Assembly (NCBI RefSeq): GCF_002368035.1
Contig: NZ_AP018223.1
Location: 629,016 to 693,015, forward strand
Length of the DNA stretch: 64,000 nucleotides
Direction of reading: 5' to 3'
Source of the DNA: Nostoc linckia NIES-25
GTDB taxonomy: Bacteria > Cyanobacteriota > Cyanobacteriia > Cyanobacteriales > Nostocaceae
This document shows positions 18,141 through 26,700 of this stretch, one piece after another. The translations under genes and the position numbers were made by a program. Position 1 is the stretch's first letter, and every line of letters starts with the position of its first letter. Below the pieces are notes generated by a model. It ran no database searches. It saw nothing but the letters and a program-made list of their open reading frames with translations, and had not been told where the DNA came from.

Positions 18141-19307
18141 TCATACACCATAGTAATTTTTCAACCATTCCTCCATTAGTGTGTTTATACTATGCAGTAG
18201 GTCTGAGGTGATAAGAATATGCAAACTATCTTTACTCCAGTTAGCTAAAAAGCGTAACAAAGTTTCTTGGGCTTTTTTTAGTCGCCGCGAGACAGTATAT
18301 TGCTGTATTTGTAATTGTTTGGCAATTTTGTCTTGAGTTAATTCTTGAGCATAATAAAGTTGTAAAATTTCTTGTACTTGCGGTTCGAGTTGAGCGATCG
18401 CAGCTACTAAAACTTTGTTAATCTCAGTTTGTTGAAACTTTCTTGTTTGTTCTTCTTCTTGGGCAAGAATTTGATTAATTAGAGATTCTTGTTGTGTTTC
18501 AGGAATATTATCAAGCCACTCCCACGAATCATCACCACCTTTAGGGATATTAAGAGAGTCAACCCTAAAATAACGATAGCGGCGTGCGGCTTTAGCAGCA
18601 CTTAAAAGCCACTTTTCTAGGGTTTGGGAATTGACTTGCTGACTACTTTGGGAATTATAAGCTTTAGCGATCGCCTCCCAAGTCCCATTGTCTGGTTGGG
18701 AAATTTGACGAGAAGTACCTTTTTGTGTTGGGATATATAGAGTTTTGAAACAGTTCCAAGCTAGGACATAAGCATTAATATCTTCTGGCAATAAGCCGGC
18801 ATTTTGTAAAGACTCTACCAAAAACTTTTTAGTGATTTTTCGTAATAGTCCCCAATCTGTACAAATATCAATTTCACGACTTTGGCGTAAATTTTCCCGA
18901 ATAGCACTGCTAAAGATGGCATTGGCGTAATTTTTTAAAATAAAGCCTCGATCTGGATTAAATCCTTTGAGGACTTTATCAACTTGAGCGATCGCAATTT
19001 GAAAACAGTCTGATAACTTGTACTGAGTACTCGCAAAACTGTTAACTGTTTTTTGGGATGTCCAATAACAGGATTCTTGCAAGTAAGCCGCTAGATGCTG
19101 TTTAGCCAGTAGCATTGTTTCAGGAACGAGCCAAAATTTATACCAATATAAAATCCAAAAATGTTCCGAAGTTTCTTGAGGAATGCGGTTGAGACAACTT
19201 TGGATACTGCGACGTAACCTTGATTCTATCGCCCAACGACTGAAGCGATCGGCGTCAAATTGTACAAAAGTTGAGAAGATTTCAATGATGCTTTGCCGAG
19301 GATGCAT
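18141..19307 (-). CDS. sigma-70 family RNA polymerase sigma factor (divergent cyanobacterial type)
   Basis: A 388-residue sigma-like protein. A region 2-like part is visible at GFNPDRGFILKNYANAIF. A region 4 HTH lies near the C-terminus: ILQLYYAQELTQDKIAKQL and TVSRRLKKAQETLLRFLANW. The 100-residue N-terminus and a ~120-residue middle are family-specific. It is not the housekeeping factor and resembles an ECF-like or alternative sigma found beside DUF1822 genes. The upstream ~170 bp to the divergent exported-protein gene could hold autoregulated promoters. The start at 19307 (MHPRQSI) is the only ATG before conserved sequence. Confidence 0.8.
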   Translation of the reverse strand: MHPRQSIIEIFSTFVQFDADRFSRWAIESRLRRSIQSCLNRIPQETSEHFWILYWYKFWLVPETMLLAKQHLAAYLQESCYWTSQKTVNSFASTQYKLSDCFQIAIAQVDKVLKGFNPDRGFILKNYANAIFSSAIRENLRQSREIDICTDWGLLRKITKKFLVESLQNAGLLPEDINAYVLAWNCFKTLYIPTQKGTSRQISQPDNGTWEAIAKAYNSQSSQQVNSQTLEKWLLSAAKAARRYRYFRVDSLNIPKGGDDSWEWLDNIPETQQESLINQILAQEEEQTRKFQQTEINKVLVAAIAQLEPQVQEILQLYYAQELTQDKIAKQLQIQQYTVSRRLKKAQETLLRFLANWSKDSLHILITSDLLHSINTLMEEWLKNYYGV

Positions 19308-19491
19308 AAAAAATTGGAACCCAACCTATAGAAAGACTGAAAGCGTTAAAGGACGCCTACACAAACTTTACTACAAGGTGTGAGGATTATATTTCGACTT
19401 CGATGAAATATTTTATACTTAACCAACTGGTAATCGTGTCTACTTATCAATAAGTTACAAAAACAATTACGAATAATGGAGTATGACTAAA

Positions 19492-19926
19492 ATGTTGAAA
19501 CGTTCTTTGAGTATTATTGCTGCTAGTAGCATCTTAACTACTGCTTTAATCAATCCTGCTTTAGCTGTACCTGCTGACTTTATTGGTACTTGGGTAAATA
19601 AAGATGCCAATACTTCTAATATTACTCGTTTAGTGATTACCTCAGGTGGTAGCAATAAATTAAATATTAAGGTGTTTGGCAAATGTCATCCTAGTGATTG
19701 TGATTGGGGAACTGCACCATTACTTACCTATGGTATTAATGTCCAAGATACTAATCATAAATATGCAACAGCCAACTATAATAAAGGGTTCGCAAATTCC
19801 TTCCTAACCTTGGGATCTGCTGGTCAAGAATTACTGTTGCAAGGCTATACGCAGTTTTTAGATAATAGCGGCAGACAGAATTACTATTCTCGTGAATACT
19901 TTCAAAAGCAAACAAGAGTGAGATAA
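19492..19926 (+). CDS. small exported protein, unknown family
   Basis: 144 residues with a clear Sec signal peptide: MLKRSLSI, hydrophobic core IAASSILTTALINP and an ALA cleavage site. The mature ~120-residue domain begins VPADFIGTWVNKDANT and contains a CHPSDCDWG motif with two cysteines. The pattern GTWVN...ITRLVIT...KVFGKC..SDCDWG suggests a compact beta-rich domain with one disulphide. A GGAG motif lies 10 nt before this ATG; an ATG 3 codons earlier is too close to it. It faces away from the sigma factor gene. Confidence 0.75.
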   Translation: MLKRSLSIIAASSILTTALINPALAVPADFIGTWVNKDANTSNITRLVITSGGSNKLNIKVFGKCHPSDCDWGTAPLLTYGINVQDTNHKYATANYNKGFANSFLTLGSAGQELLLQGYTQFLDNSGRQNYYSREYFQKQTRVR

Positions 19927-19960
19927 GCGATCGCTAAAAATCAGCATCAATTATTACTCT

Positions 19961-20165
19961 AACAACAATATAGGACTAGTATTTGATTGCGTGAAAAAAT
20001 ACGTAGGGTGTGTTAGCGAAGCGTAACGCACCAGATCCTATAACAACAATATAGGACTAGTATTTGATTGCGTGAAAAAATACGTAGGGTGTGTTAGTAA
20101 GGCACCAGATCCAATCCAAAAGAATGGTGCGTTACGGATTTCATCCTAACGCACCCTACAATACC
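19961..20165. repeat. 81-bp direct duplication plus GTGCGTTA inverted repeats
   Basis: AACAACAATATAGGACTAGT and the following sequence to GTAGGGTGTGTTAG occur at 19961 and again at 20042, an 81-bp period. The second copy runs into GGTGCGTTACGGATTTCATC...TAACGCACCCTAC, which pairs with the GTAGGGTGTGTTAG arms. It is a dispersed palindromic repeat that has duplicated in place. The rest of the gap to 20546 has no visible gene. Confidence 0.85.
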
Positions 20166-20546
20166 TAATTTTTTTCAAAATTAAAATATGATTACTATAG
20201 AGAACTTTGCAAGTAACTGAGGTACACAAGGCAAGACTGACAATAAGATAGAAATAGTTTCTAGCTCTTGCCTCAAAACCCATAGCTTTGTACTTCAAAA
20301 CTGCTGCAAAATGTAAAATTTATCCCAGCATTACACCTCGCCTCTGCGGGGTTTTTCTATTTGTATTCAAAATTGAATTATTCTCAAAAAATAATTCTCC
20401 AAAATTTTGCCAAGACTGCATAAAAATATCAAAGCAAACCTATTGACTAAGTGAAAGGTGAAAACTGAAAACTTAAGTAGCCGTACAACCTTGACAAATC
20501 CAGTCACAACAACAAAAGCAAGAAACTAACTTAAAGGATAATCAGA

Positions 20547-20978
20547 ATGAAAATTACAAGTTCAACTTCTACACGTTTAGCATTAGTAATGGGTTTAGCA
20601 ATAGCTAGTTCAATTATTAGTACTGTAGCTAAAGCTGAATCTATCCCAAATCTAGTAATTTCTGATAGCTCTAGCGTGTCAAATAAGCCTTTCATTACTA
20701 ATTCTGCCCGTCGTGACACTCTTTATAATTTGAATCAAAGACCGTTGAATAGTGTCTTAGAAACTGACGGTGGTAAAACAAAAGAATCGAGTGATAAAGG
20801 GAAAGATTCTAGCGATAAAGGTAAGGATAGTAAAGAGACTTGCGAAAGTGGTAACTGTGGTGGTGCTCTTATAGACAGAATTAATCCAGTTATTTTACCA
20901 GCAGATCAACTGAAAGTTCCTGTAATACAAAATGTACGTCCTCAAACTTTAATTAAAGCTAACAAGCCAATCTTCTAA
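20547..20978 (+). CDS. small exported protein; candidate substrate of the ATP-grasp system
   Basis: 143 residues with a Sec signal peptide (core LALVMGLAIASSIISTVAKA) and a presumably unfolded mature part. It holds two copies of SSDKGKD, a CESGNCGG motif with two cysteines, and a C-terminus rich in Pro, Ile and Val (RINPVILPADQLKVPVIQNV). It belongs to no family I know. AAAGGA precedes the ATG by about 10 nt. A 13-bp hairpin and only ~90 bp separate it from the coupled ATP-grasp genes on the same strand. This is the arrangement expected of a highly expressed precursor and its modifying enzymes, but a direct enzyme-substrate relation is inference. Confidence 0.65.
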   Translation: MKITSSTSTRLALVMGLAIASSIISTVAKAESIPNLVISDSSSVSNKPFITNSARRDTLYNLNQRPLNSVLETDGGKTKESSDKGKDSSDKGKDSKETCESGNCGGALIDRINPVILPADQLKVPVIQNVRPQTLIKANKPIF

Positions 20979-21000
20979 ACAATAGAGATTGTGAAAATAC

Positions 21001-21033
21001 AGATTCCCGGCTTCTTCAAAAAGTCGGGAATCT
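21001..21033 (+). terminator. hairpin between exported-protein gene and ATP-grasp genes
   Basis: AGATTCCCGGCTT and AAGTCGGGAATCT form a 13-bp stem with one G-T wobble and a 7-nt loop. No U-run follows, so it may be an attenuator or mRNA-stabilising 3' end rather than a full terminator. Confidence 0.6.
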
Positions 21034-21068
21034 AAGCCTCCGATGAAAAAAACGATTGACTAAATATT

Positions 21069-21854
21069 ATGGATTTATTAATTATTGGTTCGAGTGATGA
21101 CATTTTTTGCCAAGCAGTTAACGAATTGGTTAGCCAAAAAGGTTATAAAAGTGCAATTTTAGATGTTTGCAATGCAGCAAGAATGTTTTCGATCGCTGTT
21201 ACTTCTGGAAAATCATATATTACACCAGAAATCCCAGTTATTCTACGCGTTCCGCCACAGACGCCTATTCGCGCTAGTTTTGATGATTCTTTTATTTATG
21301 ATGAGTGTCTTGCTACTTTATGGGCAGCAATGACATTATCTAAATCAACAGTAATTAATCGTCCAACTGCAAACAGTCTTTGGGGTAATTTATCATATTC
21401 TTCTAACTTGACTAAATTAAAGGCTGGCTATACTAGCAATCTAGAAGTATTCTCTTCGCAGGTTCCACCATCGCCGCAAGCATTACTCGATAAACAATGG
21501 TATCTCCAAGATTTAACTACTTATAATACTGCTGCATATCCAGAAATCCCTGAAGGCGTGGGAGCATTTCGCGCAAGTTGGGTTTCGGCTAACCTTGAAT
21601 ATGAAATTGTTGTTGTTTTAGAAGATAAAGCATGGCGTTGCACCAATACATCTCTAGAACATTTGCAGTTAGAAGAAAAAAGTATTTCGCTGCTAAGAAA
21701 TTTAGATTTGGTATTTGGTACTGTAACTTGGAGTATTGATAGCAACCTAGAAAGTGCCAATATTGCTCGTATCAACCCTTATCCATCATTGGAAGAAATA
21801 CAGTTTGTTTGGTCAGATTTTGCTCCCGCACTTTTGGAGACTATTTTCTCATGA
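21069..21854 (+). CDS. degenerate ATP-grasp-like protein, coupled partner
   Basis: A 261-residue protein that I read as an ATP-grasp homologue without its central nucleotide-binding subdomain. Its N-terminal half (LLIIGSSDDIFCQAV..., STVINRPTANSLWGNLSYS) matches the pre-ATP-grasp part of the next gene (GNVINRPGAGGNNFSKPLHE). Its C-terminal part (FGTVTWSIDSN..., ANIARINPYPSLEE) matches GWDFKV and CLEVNPMPG of that gene. The metal ligands are changed: Asp to Ser222 and Glu to Arg234, while Asn236 remains. It is therefore probably a non-catalytic partner that binds substrate or stabilises the ligase. Its TGA overlaps the next ATG (ATGA, 21851-21854). Confidence 0.65.
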   Translation: MDLLIIGSSDDIFCQAVNELVSQKGYKSAILDVCNAARMFSIAVTSGKSYITPEIPVILRVPPQTPIRASFDDSFIYDECLATLWAAMTLSKSTVINRPTANSLWGNLSYSSNLTKLKAGYTSNLEVFSSQVPPSPQALLDKQWYLQDLTTYNTAAYPEIPEGVGAFRASWVSANLEYEIVVVLEDKAWRCTNTSLEHLQLEEKSISLLRNLDLVFGTVTWSIDSNLESANIARINPYPSLEEIQFVWSDFAPALLETIFS

Positions 21855-23485
21855 TTTATGCAATTGGCCTCGATTCAGATCGCACTTTTTGCCATTTTGT
21901 TAACTATGCTAAATCTCGTGGTATCGAAGTACAAGTAATTAATTTACGCGAAGTAATTCAAAATGGAGATTGGCGGCTAGCATTACCCGATGACAATCAA
22001 AGTTGGATAAGTTGTTCTAGCGAAAAGTACATATTAAATCCTCATGGTTCTTATTATTGTCGCTTGATTGACCTTTCAACCGTACAATCAGATTTACAAG
22101 ATGCGATGCGATGGAAAAGTCTTCTTGCTGCACTTTGCTGTTGGCTAGAACATATTCCCGGTAACGTAATTAATCGCCCTGGTGCTGGTGGTAATAATTT
22201 CTCAAAACCGCTTCATGAATTTCATCTGCAATCTTTAGGTTTTCAAGTTGCTGATAGCGTTACCAGTTCCAATCCAGAAATTCTAGCTGAGTTTGCTAAC
22301 GCTGGATTAACAATTGTTAAGACAACATCGGGTGTTCGTGCCGATAGTAGATTGGTCAAATCAGAGGAGTTTCTTAATTTCCACCCAGATGCAGGCCCAG
22401 TTCATTTACAAAGATATATAGACGGTGCTGATGTGCGCGCTCATGTAGTGGGTAATAGAGTTCACGCAGAATTAATTAAATGTTCGCAGGTAGACTATCG
22501 CCATTTTCATGAAGAAGCTGAGTATATCGAGTGGGAGTTACCAGAAGCTTTACACCAAAAAATTATTAATGCTACTGCTGCATTGGGGTTAAAGTTTGCA
22601 GGTTGGGATTTTAAAGTTACCAACGATTTAGAGTACTGGTGTTTAGAAGTTAATCCAATGCCGGGATACGATGGATATGATATTCGGGCAGATGGTAAAA
22701 TAACAGATTCGCTATTAGCTTTGCTGACAGAAGATCTTACAGAAAATAGTAGTAATTGGTATACAGATTCAAGGAATGAAATTTTCTCAGAACAAATTGT
22801 GACAGTCGAACAGTGTAATGATATTTGTTCTGTAATTCATAGTTTAAAAGAATTATGGATAAAACGAGGAAAATCTCCAAAGTTTTTCTATACTTTAGGT
22901 ACGGCTAGTTACTTAGATTTCTTAAATGAACCTAATTTTTCTAGAGATTATTATACTATAGCTCGCGAATATAATCTAATTCTAGAAGAATGTTTAGGTT
23001 GGCTTTATAAGTTAGTCAAAGAATATTTAGAGCAGACGCTTATAAACCCTGTCGTGTATAAACCAGGTGCAGCACTGCCCGGTTTTCATATTTGGCAAGA
23101 TGCTAATCTTATTACTAAACCGAATGCCACTACACACTTCGATTTGCAGTACCGAAACCTCAAATGGGATGAAGAGAAACTCGATACTGTAAACACAATA
23201 TCCTTTACTTTACCAATTAAACTGCCTAAAAGTGGCGGTGGTTTGAATGTTTGGGATTTCAACTATATAAATGATTATAGTCAAGCGATCGCAGGTGATG
23301 TAGATATTATTAAACGATTTAGAACTAAAACTTTTCATCGTTACAAAGTTGGTGAAATTGTTTTACACAGCGGACATACACTTCATCAGATTGCACCAAC
23401 TACTTACATTTATCCTGACGATGAAAGAATAACTCTACAAGGTCATGGCTTATTTTGTGATGGTCAATGGTTACTGTACTGGTAA
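21851..23485 (+). CDS. ATP-grasp ligase fused to a 2OG-Fe(II) oxygenase-like domain
   Basis: A 544-residue bifunctional enzyme. Residues 1-300 are a RimK/MvdD-like ATP-grasp ligase: pre-ATP-grasp part with NVINRPGAGGNNFSK, lid lysine around TIVKTTSGVRADSR, HLQRYIDGADVRAHVVG, and Mg2+ ligands Asp253 (GWDFK), Glu266 and Asn268 (LEVNPMPG). Residues ~320-544 look like a prolyl-hydroxylase-type cupin: ATTHFDLQYRNL supplies His429-x-Asp431, VLHSGHTLHQIAP supplies His512, and DERITLQ supplies Arg526 for 2-oxoglutarate. GGGLNVWDF is typical of the P4H barrel. The ATG overlaps the upstream gene by 4 bp, so translation is coupled. Ligation plus hydroxylation of a peptide or amino acid is inferred. Confidence 0.75.
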   Translation: MIYAIGLDSDRTFCHFVNYAKSRGIEVQVINLREVIQNGDWRLALPDDNQSWISCSSEKYILNPHGSYYCRLIDLSTVQSDLQDAMRWKSLLAALCCWLEHIPGNVINRPGAGGNNFSKPLHEFHLQSLGFQVADSVTSSNPEILAEFANAGLTIVKTTSGVRADSRLVKSEEFLNFHPDAGPVHLQRYIDGADVRAHVVGNRVHAELIKCSQVDYRHFHEEAEYIEWELPEALHQKIINATAALGLKFAGWDFKVTNDLEYWCLEVNPMPGYDGYDIRADGKITDSLLALLTEDLTENSSNWYTDSRNEIFSEQIVTVEQCNDICSVIHSLKELWIKRGKSPKFFYTLGTASYLDFLNEPNFSRDYYTIAREYNLILEECLGWLYKLVKEYLEQTLINPVVYKPGAALPGFHIWQDANLITKPNATTHFDLQYRNLKWDEEKLDTVNTISFTLPIKLPKSGGGLNVWDFNYINDYSQAIAGDVDIIKRFRTKTFHRYKVGEIVLHSGHTLHQIAPTTYIYPDDERITLQGHGLFCDGQWLLYW

Positions 23486-23753
23486 TCTAATCCTCTTAAT
23501 CTATCGCAAGTCTTTAGATACGAAAGCTAGCGGCTGAGGACTACAATTCAGTTTTGATTAATTCTGTATAGCAATTTTATCTAGTTGTAAGTTTATGCTA
23601 GTTTTAGCTTACAGTACAAATAGCATATCATTATGAAAGACTTTTTGATAAAGTTGTAGCATTTTTACAAATATTTTGGTGTAGTTAAGTGGTTACTTAA
23701 CTTCTTTAGGACTTACGCAGTAAAAACCTGAAACCTCATTTAGGATTACTATA

Positions 23754-26700
23754 ATGTCACCAATTGGAATCCCCAGTCGCTCAACTTCAGTCAAACAAAC
23801 TGCAACTCCTAAACTGTGGCTCATGTTGGTGGGAGTCAATAAATATGAAGATGACGGACTACCCAGCCTTAATTATTCAACAGTAGATTGTCAGGGTTTA
23901 GCAGAAGCATTGGTAGACGCAGCGGCACAATTTACCGAAACAGAGGTGAAAATCTACCATGATTTTGCTCGGCAACCACCATCTTTAGAAAACATCCGTG
24001 CCAGTCTGCGCCAAATTACCACTGCGGCTCAACCTATTGATACTATTTTATTTTATTTTTCTGGACATGGGATTGTAGAACCAAACACGCAGCAAGCATT
24101 TTTGTGTTTGGCAGATACTCAAAAATCCGATCTTCAAAACACAGCTTTAGCTTTACAAGAACTTTTACAATTATTGGGTAATAGTGGGGCGCAAAATCAG
24201 CTTGTTTGGCTAGATGCTTGTCATAGTGGTGGGATGACACTCAGAGGTATAACAAAAGAACCATTGCTGAACGCTACACCCAAAATGGTTGAAGTTTTAC
24301 AACAATGCGCTGCTAAAAGTAAAGGTTTTTATGCTTTGCTTTCCTGCGATACGAACCAGCAATCTTGGGAGTTTCCCGAATTGGGACACGGGGTGTTTAC
24401 TTATTATTTAATGAAAGGCTTGCAAGGTGAAGCAGCAGATAACCAAGGCTTAATTTATGTGGATAATTTGTATCGATATGTATATCATAAAACTCTCCAA
24501 TATATAGATAAAAGTAATCAACAGTTACGGCTGATTAATCAGCAGAAAAAAAATAAAGGAGAAACTCAAATTTTCCGAGAATATCCGTTACAAACTCCCA
24601 AGCGAATTGTTGAGGGAGTCGGAGAACTAATTGTAGGCAGAGGATTAACCAAGGAAACCCTTGGGGTGCGTCGGATAGGAATAGTAGTAGAGGGATTATC
24701 AGTTAGCAAAACAACGCTAGATATTAGTAAATTTCTCGGAAATACTGGGGATTTTACACTAGAGTATTTGCCAGCAACAAAAGTATCTGCCGATCGCCTC
24801 AAAGAAGCGATCGCTCGTCATTTACAACAACCAGCATCAGAAGTTATTCTACTTTATCTGCGGGGACGAATTGAAGAAACTGAAACAGGCGAATGCTTAT
24901 TACTAGGAGAAAATATCCGTATCAAGCGTTCTTGGTTGAAACAACAGCTGCGTCTTTGCAACGCTCAACAAATTATCATCCTCGATTGTCCTGTAGCTAA
25001 TACATGTTTGCAAGATTGGGTAGAAGATTTGCAAATTGACTCCCACCAAGGACAATGTATCATAGCCTACGCCTCGCCTGCTGACGCACCAGAACGCTTC
25101 GCCCAAAAATTTCTCGATACTTTAATGGCAGCTTCCCAAATAGATGGACTCTCAGCCGCCGCAGCGATCGCTCAACTACAATTATCCTTGGCAGGTAGCG
25201 GCGTTCCTCTTTACATCTGGCTATCAGGCAGACAAGGCATTATAGAAATTCTCCAAGCAAAAACTTACGGAAATACACCAAAATCAACCACAGGATTGGA
25301 TTTGAGAGTATGCCCTTATATGGGACTAAGTGCTTTTTCTGAGCAAGATAGTCAGTATTTTTACGGTAGAGAAGCCTTAACTCAGGAGTTAATTCACCAA
25401 CTACGCGATCGCTCTTTTTTAGCCGTCATCGGTGCTTCTGGAAGCGGCAAATCTTCAATTGTGCAAGCTGGTGTAATTCCCCAACTGCGATTGGGTAAAC
25501 AAATACCCAGTAGCGAACAATGGTGGATTGCAAGTATTCGTCCCGGAGCAAATCCCCTTGAAGCTTTAGCGCGGGGGCTTGGGGGAGTGGGGGAGCAGGG
25601 GGGCAGGGGGGCAGAGGAGCAGGGGAGCAGCACTTCGGCTACGCTCAGTGACCGGGGGGCAGGGGAGGCAGGAGGAGGGGAAGTAAAACAGCAAAAGAAT
25701 TATTCTTATCCAATCCCCAGTCCCCAGCCCCCAGTCCCCAGTCCCCAATCCCCAGTCCCCAGTCCCCAATCCCCCCATCTCTTGTTAGAGGGAATATTTC
25801 ACCAAGGGGTAGAGGGATTTGTTTACTGGATACGCAATCAACCCCATCGAGTTGTGGTGCTAGTGGTGGATCAGTTTGAGGAATTGTTTACCCTAGCTCC
25901 AAGCCCAGACAGAGAGCTATTTTTAGAATTATTGCTGGGAGCAGTCCAATATGCTGGCGATCGCTTCAAATTAATTATTACTTTACGGGCAGACTTTATT
26001 GCCTCCTGTTTAGAAGTACCAGCACTGGCTAAAGCTTTGCAGGATTTGAGCGTGTTAGTGCCACCGAAGCTAAGTTTAGATGATTATCGACGGGTGATTC
26101 TCAACCCGGCTCAACAAGTCGGGTTAAAAGTAGAACCAGAACTGGTGGAAGTATTGTTGCGGGAGCTAGATCGTTCGCCAGGAGATTTACCATTACTAGA
26201 ATTTGTTTTAGAGCAATTATGGCAACATCGAGTTGCTGGTGAGTTGACTTTACAAACTTATCAAGAGCAACTAGGCGGAATTCAAGGAGCATTAGAGCGA
26301 TCGTCTCAGGCTGTTTACGAAAGTTTCGATCCTCAAATGCAAGAATGCGCTAAATGGATTTTTTTATCTTTGACACAACTAGGTGAAGGTACAGAAGATA
26401 CTCGCAGGCGGATACATAAATCAGAGTTAATAGTCAAAAAATATCCAGCCGCATTAGTAGAAAAAACCCTCAACGCCTTAACTGCTGCCAAGTTAATAGT
26501 GATGAATTTAGAACAAGAAGAACTAACAAAAGGACAAAGTAGACAAGGCGAACCAGAAAACATTTCTCCCCCTGCCCCCCCTGCCCCCCTGCTCCCCTGC
26601 TCCCCCGCCCTCCCTGCTCCCATAACAGTAGAAGTTGCCCATGAAATCCTCATCCGTCATTGGTCAACTTTACGCTGGTGGTTAGAAGAAAACCGCGATC

